Shown one piece after another: positions 42,665-52,462 of a stretch of DNA of 64,000 nucleotides (within the stretch, counting starts at the first letter, position 1; each line of letters starts with the position of its first letter). This stretch comes from Aurantiochytrium sp. KH105 (taxonomy: Eukaryota; Sar; Bigyra; Thraustochytrida; Thraustochytriidae). The notes beneath the pieces were generated by a model that saw only the letters and a program-made list of their open reading frames with translations, ran no database searches and was not told where the DNA came from. The position numbers were made by a program, and so were the translations under genes. The stretch spans positions 1 to 64,000 of the forward strand of contig BGKB01000034.1 in assembly GCA_003116975.1 (NCBI GenBank). Reading direction: 5' to 3'.

Positions 42665-43409
42665 GCTGGGCTCGCGGACTCGGAGGGACGCGGAGGATCG
42701 CGCGGTTTCGCAGCGGTCGCAATCGCCGGCGCCGGAGGAGGCAAGCAAGACCCTGCCGCTCGCGTCATGTTGTGTCGCGCAAGCTTGCGCTCGAGGCGTG
42801 TACAGGAAGAAGAGGATGTCTTCCCGGGCCGCGATGAGGCGATGGCGGAGGCCGTCGCCACCGCCGACTGCGATCATCGGTCGTCGAGGCTGCTGCGGTA
42901 AGATGCGGTGAGAAGCGGAGGTCGTTTGCGCAGTCCTGCCAGCGACGAAGCCGGCCATTCGACTGGCCAGTCGTCGGTCGGCCAGCAGGCCCGGCCAGCA
43001 CAGCGCAGCGGGTTCTGAACGTGGATGCGTTATCGATTGCGTGGCATACTCTACTACTGCGCAAAAGGGGAAAAGAATAGAAGATGCCGCGTCGAGATGG
43101 CTCGATACTGCAATGTAGAGGCCTGACCTAGAACCTCGTTTGCATCCACAAACTCGTGAATTCGGCCGAAGACATCCTCGAATCAAGACAGATTCAAATG
43201 CCCTCACGCTACTATGTTCACCGGAAATCCTTTTCCAATGACCACACCTGGTGGTGTCTGTTGGCAGTACTCAGAACCCTGCATCGGGACCCAGACGTTC
43301 GTGCTATCCCATCGGCGCTCGCATCCAAGAAACGCATCGATTTCTTTACAATCACGCCCAATCTGACACGGATATACCTGCGCTCCATGACTGCGTCAAC
43401 GACAGGTAC

Positions 43410-43886
43410 ATGCCTGGTATTTTAAAAACATGCGAGGAAGTATCGAGCAGCAAAGATGGTTCAATCGCGCATTTGACCCGACCGCCAGTTGCACCTCCGA
43501 AATTGGATGAAGCCACATTGGTGTCGTCGGTCATCTACGAGCAATTGGATTCCGATTCAAACTTGGGAAATGGTATCCAGTGGGCCATCAAATTGACGAC
43601 GACTGACGATGCCATTTCGCAGAATTGTACAGCGGAATTCTTCCATTGGCACTACTTCACGCGGGAGCGGCTCAAGACTGATGCGGCTCTCTGCGATGCC
43701 CTGCGCGCCAAAGCCGCGGACGAAACGAGTCAACGCGAACATATCCAAGCGATTCGCAGAGAGTACAATACTCTCTGCCGTGCGATCAAGTCCATCACAG
43801 AAGATATTGTGAGCGAAAACATCCATTCGTATCGTTATGAGGCAAAACATGAGACTCTGGCGAGCTTGTTCAGACCATCGTACTGA
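43410..43886 (+). CDS. Hypothetical protein, possibly a remnant
   Basis: 158 codons from the first ATG; the same frame is open back to 43251 without another ATG. The sequence is not low complexity (FFHWHYFTRERLKTDAALCD, EYNTLCRAIKSITEDIVSEN) and looks like a folded helical protein. The start context is weak and the local base composition is less GC-rich than neighbouring genes. I recognise no family. It could be a decayed gene or part of a larger spliced gene. Confidence 0.3.
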   Translation: MPGILKTCEEVSSSKDGSIAHLTRPPVAPPKLDEATLVSSVIYEQLDSDSNLGNGIQWAIKLTTTDDAISQNCTAEFFHWHYFTRERLKTDAALCDALRAKAADETSQREHIQAIRREYNTLCRAIKSITEDIVSENIHSYRYEAKHETLASLFRPSY

Positions 43887-44166
43887 CGTTTCCTGCGTTT
43901 CGTCCTTCTGAGCTGTCTGCGGTACCCGTATGCAAATAGCCAGATCGCCTCCGTCAAGAAGACTTTGGCACACTTCTCGCTCATCCTCTTAACTTCACGA
44001 AATGCCGCCAGATGCGCTTTGACGCGGCTGACGATAAAATGGATGCAACTTGTGAGTCGATTGAAAGGGAGGCGCGTGGGAACTCTTCTAATCGATTTCC
44101 TTGCAAATCCAGCCGCGGCCATGGCCATGGTGGATGGATGGATTGATTGGGTTATCCTCGCTTACC

Positions 44167-45083
44167 CTAGGCTACAAGAAGTTCTTCGTCTTGTCGTTCT
44201 GGCGCGGCAGCGGCGTCTGCGCGGCGGAAGACCCAGACCGAGATGTCCTCGCGCTCGAAGTCCGCGTGCAGCAGGCGCGGCGGGACGCGGCGCTCGAGCA
44301 CGAAGGCGGCGTCCGCCGCGAGGCCGTCCAAGAAGACGCGCTCCTCGGCGCAGCGCGGCTTCTGCGCCAGGATGAGCGCGCCGCCGGGGCGCGTGAGCGC
44401 CAGCAGCGTCTCGCGCAGCGCGGGGAAGTGCTCGCGGTAGGGCCTGGCCACGATGTCGCTGCCCAGCACGACGTCGAAGCCGCCCAGCGCGCGGTGCGCG
44501 TCCGCATCGCCCCAGCGCAGCCGCCGACAGGCCACGGCGACGCCGTTGCGCGCGCAGTTCTCGCGCGCGAGCCGCAGCGAGACGGCGTCGCCGTCGCTGG
44601 CGACCACCTCGCGCGCGCCCAGCTTGGCCGCGGCCACGGCCACGAGCCCGACGCCCGCGCCCAGCTCCAGCACGCGCCGGCCGCGGACCGCGCCGTCGCG
44701 GCGCAGCCAGTCCGCGAGCACCACGGCGGCCTCGTACACGGCGGCGCCGAAGCCCAGCTCGGTGCCGCCCTTGCCGTCGGGCAGCCAGCCCTGCTTCACG
44801 CGCACCTCGAAGTCGCCGAAGTCGAAGAAGCGCTCCTCGAGCGCCTTCGGGTTGTGGTACGGGCTCGCGGCGCTGCTCCGTGCGCGCGGGGAGCAAGCAC
44901 GTCAGGGACAAGCACGTCATGGACGCGCACGGGCATGGCGCACGGGCACGGCGATGAGCGGCAGCGGCGGCGGGGTTAGCTCGGGCAGAGGGCGCGCGGC
45001 GCGGGCGGACGAACTCACGAGAAGGGCACGAGCGCGAGCGAGACTTCGCCAGCCTCGGCCTCCGACGCCGCCGTGTGGGCCAT
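44167..45083 (-). CDS. METTL21-type (Methyltransf_16) protein methyltransferase, two exons
   Basis: Exon 1 45083-45019; intron from 45018 (GTGAGT) to an acceptor at 44876 or 44873; exon 2 to 44167. With the second acceptor the protein has 256 residues. The exon 2 frame meets stops upstream of 44902, which forces an intron. Exon 2 begins SPYHNPKALEERFFDFGDFE. Motif I is LELGAGVGL, the acidic loop is ASDGD, and DVVLGSDIVARPY plus GGALILAQKPR are typical of the family. Family members methylate lysines in proteins such as chaperones and elongation factors using S-adenosylmethionine; the substrate here is not predictable. Alternatives are METTL22/23 or EEF2KMT-like enzymes. Confidence 0.8.
44876..45018 (-). 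other. Intron of the methyltransferase gene (tandem acceptor)
   Basis: Donor CCCTTCTC|GTGAGTTC; a CTAAC branch-like motif inside; acceptor sequence GGAGCAG offers two AGs three bases apart, both in frame, changing the protein by one Ser. Confidence 0.7.
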
Positions 45084-45960
45084 CGGTGGCCACGAGCAGG
45101 TCGATTCGGGTTTGTTTGTTTGTTTGTTTGGGTGGCCGGTCGGTCGGTCGGTTGGCGGTCGGTCGGTCGATCGACGAATGAATGAGCCATGAAGGAATGC
45201 ATTTATGAGGGAAGGAATGCATTTATGAGGGAAGGAATGAATGGGAGCAATGGTGGTTGCTCTTGAGAGCAGAGCAGGATGGCTGCTCTCGAGAGCAGAG
45301 CAGGATGGCTTCTCTCGAGAGCAGAGCAGGATGGCTTATCTCGAGAGCAAAGCAGGATGGTTGCTCTTGAGAGCAGAGCAGGATGGTTGCCCTTGAGAGC
45401 AGAGCAGGATGGCGGGATGGCTGCTCCCGAGAGCAGAGCAGGATGGCTGCTCTTGGCAGCTAGGCTCGTTCGTCGTCCGTCGCGGTGAAGTGGAGGGAGG
45501 ACTTCGTTCTTGCCCGAGAAGACAAAAGACATGTAAGACGAAGAAGAGGAAATGCGGATCTGTTTTTGGCCAGGATCTTGCTTCGAAACGCTACTTGTGG
45601 TCAGCCAGCAAACACTCGTCTCCAAGTAATCAGTTTGCTTTCTTTGGCCTTTTTCGGACGTATGTGTGTTTAATTTTTTTTTGTAAAAGTCTTTCGGGCA
45701 CAAGCCCATCCAGTCTCGCTCCAGCGCAACCTCTCCATCAATACTCAACCCACAACTTCGAAGAAGCACCGACTGCAACCCGCAAATTGAACCTTGCTTT
45801 GCTAGCTCTGCCCCGTGCGTATTCACAGATACGAGCGCTTTATTAATCTTAACTGTCCCGTGCTACAAACGCACTTCATGTCGCGGGGCCTTTAGCCCCC
45901 GTATGAGGTGTAATAACGAAAGCAGAGCAAAGATGAACACAAGACGACAGATATTGATAG
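45084..45960. other. Intergenic with 26 bp tandem repeat
   Basis: Contains (GTTT)n at about 45112-45130, (GGTC)n at about 45135-45170 and the 26 bp array at 45265-45460. A 207-codon minus-strand frame (45203-45826) runs through the repeat and has no domain; not called. Confidence 0.5.
45265..45460. repeat. 26 bp tandem repeat with GCTCTCGAGAGC palindrome
   Basis: Units start at 45265, 45291, 45317, 45343, 45369 and 45395 (period exactly 26) and again at 45429 after an 8 bp insertion. Core GAGAGCAGAGCAGGATGG. Junctions create CTCGAGAG-type inverted repeats. Confidence 0.95.
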
Positions 45961-48348
45961 TTACAAAGCGACCCCGGCCCTAACACCGTGCGACGAGTGC
46001 TCGCTGCTGCCAACCATAGAGCCGCCGACGAGGGAGCTGGTGTCCATAATCTTGTCCGTGGGCAGGTTGCGGTACGCGGCGTAAACACGCGTGCCAACGA
46101 CGAGAAGCGCACAAGAGACGGTGCAAAAGAAAACACAGACGGAGACGAAGAGGCTCTTGAGCGTCGGCGAGATTCCGTCGGTGAAGACGACAAAGAGACA
46201 AAAGGCCGTGAGGATGGCCACGTTGTAGTTGGAAAAGAGCATGAACTTTGCCTCACGGAAAATGAGACCCTTGAAGTTGCGCGTCTGATTGGCAAGGAGG
46301 CAGCTGATGACGACGGTGATATAGCAAAGGGCAATAATGAGCATGAGCAGAGGGGTGTTGGTGGGGCAAACGTACTCTTCAACATCGACCGAAGTAGAGG
46401 CTTGCTCCGCGACGGGGTCAAAGCCAACAACAAAGGTCCAGATGATGAGCCAGAGGCCGCAAAAGAGAAAAGCGGAGACGAGCTCGTAACGCAGGAAAAA
46501 GGTAGCCTGCTGCGTCTGGCGGTTGTCCATGATGTACTTGCTGTTCATGAGAGACACAATGGTAAACTGCTTGACGAGAAGAGTTCCGACAAAGTTGAAG
46601 AAGCCAAAGAGCATAAAGGAGAAGCGGAGGCCGCACTTGTACGAAGTGGGCACGCCGATCTCGAAGATACCCGCAATATTGAGCAGAGAGCCGCCAACAA
46701 GCATGATGATGAGCGTCTTTTGGCGCGCGGTGCGCACCGCGGCATGGTTACGGAAGATAAAGGCGCCGAGCATGCAGAGAATGTTGATGCCAACGGCGGC
46801 ACCGGCAAGCGCGATGATGACGCTGCGCTCCACGCTGGCCTCGGGAACGTAGGCGCAGTCGATGACTTCGTATACTTCCGTGGGCAGCTCGCGCGTCGTC
46901 CAGCGCGTGCGGTAGGTGCTGTAGCTGCGTTCCGACGTGCACGGGCTCGGGTCGACGTCGATGGTGACGTAGCCGTCGTCAATGTATTCCGAGGTGCTGT
47001 AGATCTCGACGACGTCGCGCGTAGCATCGGCATTGCAAGGGCAGGCGACGTAGGTAGGCTCGAGATCCTCGTCCTTCCAGGTCTGGTTGGCAAACTGGGT
47101 CTCTACAGCGCTCGTCCAGGTCTCCCAGGTGGACGTGTAGGTCTTGACCCAATCGCAGGTGACGTTGAGGAGCGAGGGCGGGGAATCTCCCATGAGGGCT
47201 GCGAGCATAATTTCTTGCTGCGTGTTGTTCTCGTACTGCATGGCAGTAATGAACTGCGCGGCATCAGGCTTGGATTCCTCAAAGGCCGTCGAGTACGCCT
47301 TGGCAAGCAGATCTGTGGGGTAGCCGCAATCTGCGTTGCCACTTGCCTCTGCCGCGACGCACTCGGGGGTGCTGATGGGCAGCAGAACGTATGTGTAGTT
47401 GGCCATTTGGAAAAGGCCATGCGGTGCCCAAAAGTACATGAGCAGGGGCGTCTCATTCTCGTCGGCGTCCAGAGCGGCCTGGACTGAGTTCTCCTCGGAT
47501 CCGGAGAATTGGATCGAGAAGTCGAGGCCAAGATTTTTGATGATTTGGTCGTCGTGCTGCGAGTAGTCCTCGACGGCGGCGAGGAAGCGGGGCTTGGGGT
47601 TCACGGTGACGCTCTGGGTGGTTGGGTCGGTACACTCCTCGGAGGTGGCGACGTTGCCATTGGCGAGGGAGGGGCCGCCGTACTCGACTGAGGCCATGCA
47701 GGGCAGGAGGCTTTCGTCCTGGTCTTCGATGTCCTTCATGCAGCAGGGGCGCGTAGTTGCGGAGTCGTCGAAGAGGGCAGACTGGGCACCGAGTTCACGC
47801 CAGTATTCGAGGGACGGGTCTGCGTCGAGCATGTAAGAGGGGATGTACCATCCGATGCGGCCCTCGAGGCCGTTCTGTCCCGCTGCGACGGCGACGCCTT
47901 GGTCGATGACGTATTCCTGGATGTTGGCCTGGTGTCCGGAGGGCCAGTACTCAAGGTTGGCGTCGATTTCGCCCGAAGCCATGAGTTCCCATACGCCCGG
48001 GGTGGTGTTCGTGCTCTGCTCGGCGACGGTACCGGAGAAGTCAGTAAAGTTGGCTGTGATTTCGACGGGGTAGCCAAGGAACTCCTCGATGAAGATCTTG
48101 GCCAGGTAGACGTTGACGAAGCTGCCTGCCCACGCGCTGATGGAGATTTTAATGGAGCATGGGTAAGTGCCGTCTTCGTCGGGCTCGCACCTGAAGGCGG
48201 CCTTTTTCTCCCAGTCGGCGTCGAAGCAGCAGTTGGCCTCATCCTTGGCGCACGAGTACATGAGCGGATCTGCCAACTGCGCCGTCGCGCTCGCGATCAG
48301 CATGACCACCAGCAGCGCCGCCGCTGCCGCCGCCGCTGCTGCCCTCAT
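45961..48348 (-). CDS. OpuAC-like ectodomain fused to class C 7TM receptor (diverged paralogue)
   Basis: 795 residues from the ATG at 48348 (ACCATGA). It starts a clean signal peptide (LLVVMLIASATAQ); the open frame continues upstream but is low complexity. The extracellular part (~25-505) starts with a Cys-rich segment (CAKDEANCCF) and resembles OpuAC/ProX substrate-binding proteins: IFIEEFLGYPVEITA, LEYWPSGH (~131) and YFWAPHGLF (~309). The 7TM core (~506-757) fits the class C/GABA-B type: TM3 CGLRFSFMLFGFFNFVGTLL, an ECL2 cysteine (YVCPTN), and FREAKFMLFSNYNVAILTAF in TM6. The cytoplasmic tail is short, with Ser/Gly. Likely a plasma-membrane receptor signalling through G proteins; the ligand is inferred from the ectodomain only. 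Confidence 0.88.
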   Translation of the reverse strand: MRAAAAAAAAALLVVMLIASATAQLADPLMYSCAKDEANCCFDADWEKKAAFRCEPDEDGTYPCSIKISISAWAGSFVNVYLAKIFIEEFLGYPVEITANFTDFSGTVAEQSTNTTPGVWELMASGEIDANLEYWPSGHQANIQEYVIDQGVAVAAGQNGLEGRIGWYIPSYMLDADPSLEYWRELGAQSALFDDSATTRPCCMKDIEDQDESLLPCMASVEYGGPSLANGNVATSEECTDPTTQSVTVNPKPRFLAAVEDYSQHDDQIIKNLGLDFSIQFSGSEENSVQAALDADENETPLLMYFWAPHGLFQMANYTYVLLPISTPECVAAEASGNADCGYPTDLLAKAYSTAFEESKPDAAQFITAMQYENNTQQEIMLAALMGDSPPSLLNVTCDWVKTYTSTWETWTSAVETQFANQTWKDEDLEPTYVACPCNADATRDVVEIYSTSEYIDDGYVTIDVDPSPCTSERSYSTYRTRWTTRELPTEVYEVIDCAYVPEASVERSVIIALAGAAVGINILCMLGAFIFRNHAAVRTARQKTLIIMLVGGSLLNIAGIFEIGVPTSYKCGLRFSFMLFGFFNFVGTLLVKQFTIVSLMNSKYIMDNRQTQQATFFLRYELVSAFLFCGLWLIIWTFVVGFDPVAEQASTSVDVEEYVCPTNTPLLMLIIALCYITVVISCLLANQTRNFKGLIFREAKFMLFSNYNVAILTAFCLFVVFTDGISPTLKSLFVSVCVFFCTVSCALLVVGTRVYAAYRNLPTDKIMDTSSLVGGSMVGSSEHSSHGVRAGVAL

Positions 48349-51300
48349 GGTGCGCGTCGCCTCGCGTCGCGTTGCCTCGCGTCGCCCGCTTTCTCTCGCT
48401 CGCCCAGGGCTCCGACGCAACAGCGCAGCGCAGCGAGAGAAAGGAAGCGGTTTTGCTACGAGTGCGCGAGCGACCGAGGGAGAGAGAGGGCGAGCAAGCA
48501 AGCTTTCTCTGCTCGCTCGCGTCGCCTCCGGATCGCCACTGCACGTGCTGTGCTCTTCCGCCGGCGTCCGGTCGCTCCGCGTGCACGCGCCGTCGCGGCA
48601 GGAAGAAAAGGCGGCTGCGGGGCGGTCGAACCGGGAAAAGAAAAAAAGAAAAGAAAAAACACGGAAGCAGGAACCGGAAGAGCAGTGGCAGCAGCAGCTT
48701 TTTAGTCTGGAATAGAACGCCAAGCCAAGCCAAGGAAAGCAATGAAGGGGAAGGAAAGGCAAGCAGCTTGAAGGGAAAGAAGGCGAGGCGAGCGCTCCTG
48801 GCTCTCCCGCGCTGCTGCGAGACTGCACAGCCTCGCTCGCTCTCGATCTCGCTCTCTCGATCTCTCGCGCTCTCGCGCGCGCTCGGACGCCCACGGCCGG
48901 ACGTGCGAACAGCCGCACGAATGGACGGAGGATGGACGTGCTGCGTGCGTCTGCACTGCGCAGGCAGATGAAATGGACGGATGGTGTGGATGGAGGAATG
49001 GACGGGATGGACGGGATGGATAGATGGATGGATGGACGGAGAGGACTGGACTGCCGCCTCCCGAAGATCGCGATCGCCACACAGGTGTATCCTACATCGA
49101 GAAAAAAAAAGTAAAAAAAAAGTGGTGGTAGTAAGGCAAGGCCAGCCAGGTCATCTAGAAACCCTGACGAACCCAACTAGCCTGCTCCGCCCGCATATAC
49201 CTCGACGCACCTTCTACGCGTTGTCCGCCAAGCGGCTCGCATCGGCCGACCGCTCGCTCACCGGCCAGCGCCGCTTGCTGCAGCTGCAGCGGCATGTCCG
49301 AGCGGCCTCGGACCGATTTTTTACGGTCGATCATCGATCGATTGATCGATCTATCTGCGCTTTCCTCCCACGCCTCCCTCTCCTCTCCTTTTCTTTTTCC
49401 CCCTTTTCTTTTCCAGCCGCCTCCCCCTACGGACCCCACACCTGCGCCCTCCGCAGCTTTTCTTTCCTCCCCCCTATTCTTACCTCCTTTCTTCCCTTTC
49501 CTCCCTCCTGCCACCTTCACGCAGAACGCCTCCACTGGGACGTACGCGATATGTCTAATCTAGGTTGCTACCCACAGTAGCGGGGATTCATGCCCACATG
49601 GGGCCCGCAGCGAAGCCAGACCGGACCGGTCTCGGGGGTGAGAAAACTCGGTGTAGGTGGCGACGGCATCTAACTCTAAAAGTAACCTACCACCGCGGAC
49701 GGCGCCGCAACCAACACAACTTGAAGCAAGCAAGCAAGCTCCGAAAGCACACGACGCGAGGCGACGCGACGCCTCGCCTCGCCGCCACTCGCTGACGTCG
49801 CGCCCTCCCTCCCGCCGTCGGAGCACCGCGCGGCACCTGCACACAGCGCAGCGCAGCGCAGCAAGGCAAGGCAAGGCAGGGCAAGGCAGGGCAAGGCAAG
49901 GCTCGCAGGAACGGCACGGCTGCGGCGCGGGCCAGAACCGGCCGGGACGCGAGGTCACTCACTGGGGGCGGCCGCCTCGCGACTCCGGCTTTGGTTGTTT
50001 CAACTAGAACCCGCCCGGCCGGCGCACGCGTGCGTGCATGCGTGCGTGCCCGCGTGGAGTGCGATGGCGTGCGCGGATGCGCGTGCGAGCGAGCGAGCGA
50101 GCGAGCGTGCATGCAGGAGCGAGCGACGCAAGGCGCAGTCGCAGTGTCGCTTTCGCAGTTCGTCGCGTGCCGCAAGTGTATAGAGGAAAGCGCATCACAA
50201 GAAGCGCCAGCCACCATAGAACGAGCTGCTGCTGCTTCGAACCGGATCGAACGGCACGCAAGGACACGAGCAGTTTCCGTCGTCATACATTATTATATTA
50301 TGATTATCCATCTCTGCTCGCAGTTCGGTCAGAACGGCGGCTTCTCGCGCGCGCTCGCGCTTGACCGAACGACCGCCGGCGAACGACCGAACGAACAACC
50401 TGCACTGCACTCGCTGCTCGCGCGTACGAACAGACCGATGAACGAACGATCGAACGAACGATCGAACGATTGATGAACGCGACGCAGGCCTGCCGGCGGC
50501 CTCAGCTCGCGGCCATCGCGCGCGTCCTGTGGTTCTGCTCGCGCGCGGGGGCAGCACGAAGAGGAACGGCTCTGGTCCGGCCGGAACCGGAACCGCGACC
50601 TGGAAGCGGCGGGCGCGCACTTTCTCTTTCTCTCTGCGCTGCTGCTGCGTGCTGTGCTGCTCTTGCTCCTGCTCCTGCTCGCTCAGTCTCGGACCGCGCG
50701 AGCTCGGATCGCGCGAGCTTGGGCGGCCTCGAAGCCGCGGCCAGGGTCGACGCGGGGCTGGCCCCGGGGGCGGCCACTCCGCGCGCGGTGGCCAGTGGCG
50801 GCCAGCCAGGTCGCGAGCAGCGCGGGTGCTTCCAGGGCCTGGCGACGAGCTCGCCATCGAGATCTCACCACACACACATATCGTGAACGAAAAAAAAACA
50901 GTTATAGGCCTGTAGCACAGGCCTACCAATGGCTACTGTCAATCAATCAGTAAACACACACGCGCGCGCGCACACACACGGACATACGCACGCAGAACCT
51001 CGCTTCCTTGACGAGTTATTGTTATTACGGCGCTGCCAATGGTAGCTGCTTCTGGCAGAGGCCGCAGCCATCGCTCAAGCTTGCATGCGTGCACCTGGCT
51101 CGCCGCCAGGCTCAGGCCGCGCGCGTGCGCTTGCTCGCTCGCTCGCTCGCTCGCTCGCTCTTGCTCGCGCTCTTGCTCTCGGCCGTGGCGGCGTCCTTCT
51201 TCCTTGACACCCTGGCTGATCGAAAGGACGAACGAACGGACGCACGCACGCATGAACGAACGAAGAAAATGCAAACTTGAACTCGAAGCCAGATTAGCCT

Positions 51301-52462
51301 AAATTAGATTGGCAAGACCGTCCGCATGCCGTGAAACCCGGTCCCTCCCTCCGCCAGCCGGACCCGACCGGGAAAAAAACGCGCGGCCCGGCCCTAGGGG
51401 AGAGGCCAAGGCCAGCGCGCAAGCGAGGCTCCCGAGCACTGCACGCATGCGCGCGCATGTGCGGGCGGGCAGGCGGGCGGGCGCCGTCGGCCAGCTGGGT
51501 CTCGTCTCGTCTCGTCCCGTCTTGTCCCGTCGCGTCTCGTCTCGTCCCGTCGCGTCTCGTCTCGTCGCGTCTTGTCCCGTCGCGTCTCGTCTCGTCTCGT
51601 CTCGCGCGGCATCTCCATCATTCGCCATCTTTTCTCGGCCTCGGCGACCTCGAGTGGTCAGAAACCCGGCTCGGCGGGCGGCTCGAGAGAGGCGCGGCGT
51701 CGCTCCGCATCGCTCCGCATCGCTTCGCATCGCTTCGCATCGCTGTCGCCGCTCGAGGCCGTGCGCTGCGCAAGAGAGCTCGAGAGAGAGAAAGAAAGTA
51801 CGTCCAACCCATGATCCAACACGCATACGAAAGCCCTTCCGTACTTGTCCATGCAGAGGTCGCACGCACGCATCACTCGCTCGCTCGCGCCGCGCCGTGC
51901 ATGCACGCCGGCCCGCCTTGAAGTTCGTTCGTTCCTCTGGCCGCCTGGCATGCCATGAACTCTGCGCTGCAGGCGGCAGCGGAGGGAGGATCGACGACGG
52001 CCGGCCGCTCGCGTTTCTTGCGTTTCTCGCGGTTCTTGTCTCCGAGCAGCCAGAGCACTTCACGCGCGCGCTGCGGGGCTGGAGAGGGACGTTCACCCTC
52101 TAACGTGCGGCCGCTTGACTTCACCGTTCGCCCGGGGCAGTGCCGGTCTTTCGAGTCTCCTCGTTTCCCTTCAAGTTGGCCTCCTCGCTCGACTGCGAGC
52201 GGATTCGGGTTGGTGCTGGGCAAAGTAAAGGACAGGTGTTATTTATAATCAGGGAAGGGATTGACGAGGACGCTGTGCGGAAGAGGGCGAGCGGGGTTGG
52301 TTGGAACGCTGCTGCCGTGAGCTTCCGATTGGCACGGGCCGCGTTGCGCCTTGCTTGGGTCATCCGGCACATCGCAGAACGGAATCGACGCCAGGCCGGC
52401 AACGAATGCTGTGAACGTGTATACAGAGAGGATCTGAAAACAAAATGAACACATGGACCAAT
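48349..52462. other. Long intergenic region, repeat-rich, no supported gene
   Basis: About 4.1 kb. Holds the 5' region of the 45961-48348 gene, GGAT-type repeats (about 48975-49038), GGCAA repeats (about 49860-49903), (GAGC)n (50090-50106), GAACGATC repeats (50440-50472), (GCTC)n (51130-51162) and a CGTCT pentamer array (51501-51605). Open frames of up to 265 codons are Arg/Ala-rich shadows of these repeats. No domain seen. Confidence 0.5.
51501..51605. repeat. CGTCT-type pentanucleotide repeat
   Basis: About 21 imperfect units (CTCGT, CCCGT, CGCGT, CTTGT) in phase. Confidence 0.95.

Larger units (their letters stand above)
41816..43409. other. Intergenic with repeat arrays
   Basis: Upstream region of the secreted cysteine-rich gene and beyond. 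Contains the GCATC array (41946-42051) and the 14 bp CTCGAG array (42609-42664). Long low-complexity frames on both strands at 41.6-43.2 kb have no domains. Confidence 0.45.

Noticed and set aside
45203-45826. 207-codon minus-strand frame
   Set aside because: Its C-terminal third is only the translated 26 bp repeat; no domain elsewhere.
45988-47487. 499-codon plus-strand frame
   Set aside because: Antisense to the membrane part of the receptor gene; charged low-complexity product that mirrors the sense codons.
48349-49176. 276-residue N-terminal extension of the diverged receptor
   Set aside because: Low-complexity translation of a GC-rich leader; a strong ATG with a signal peptide lies at 48348.
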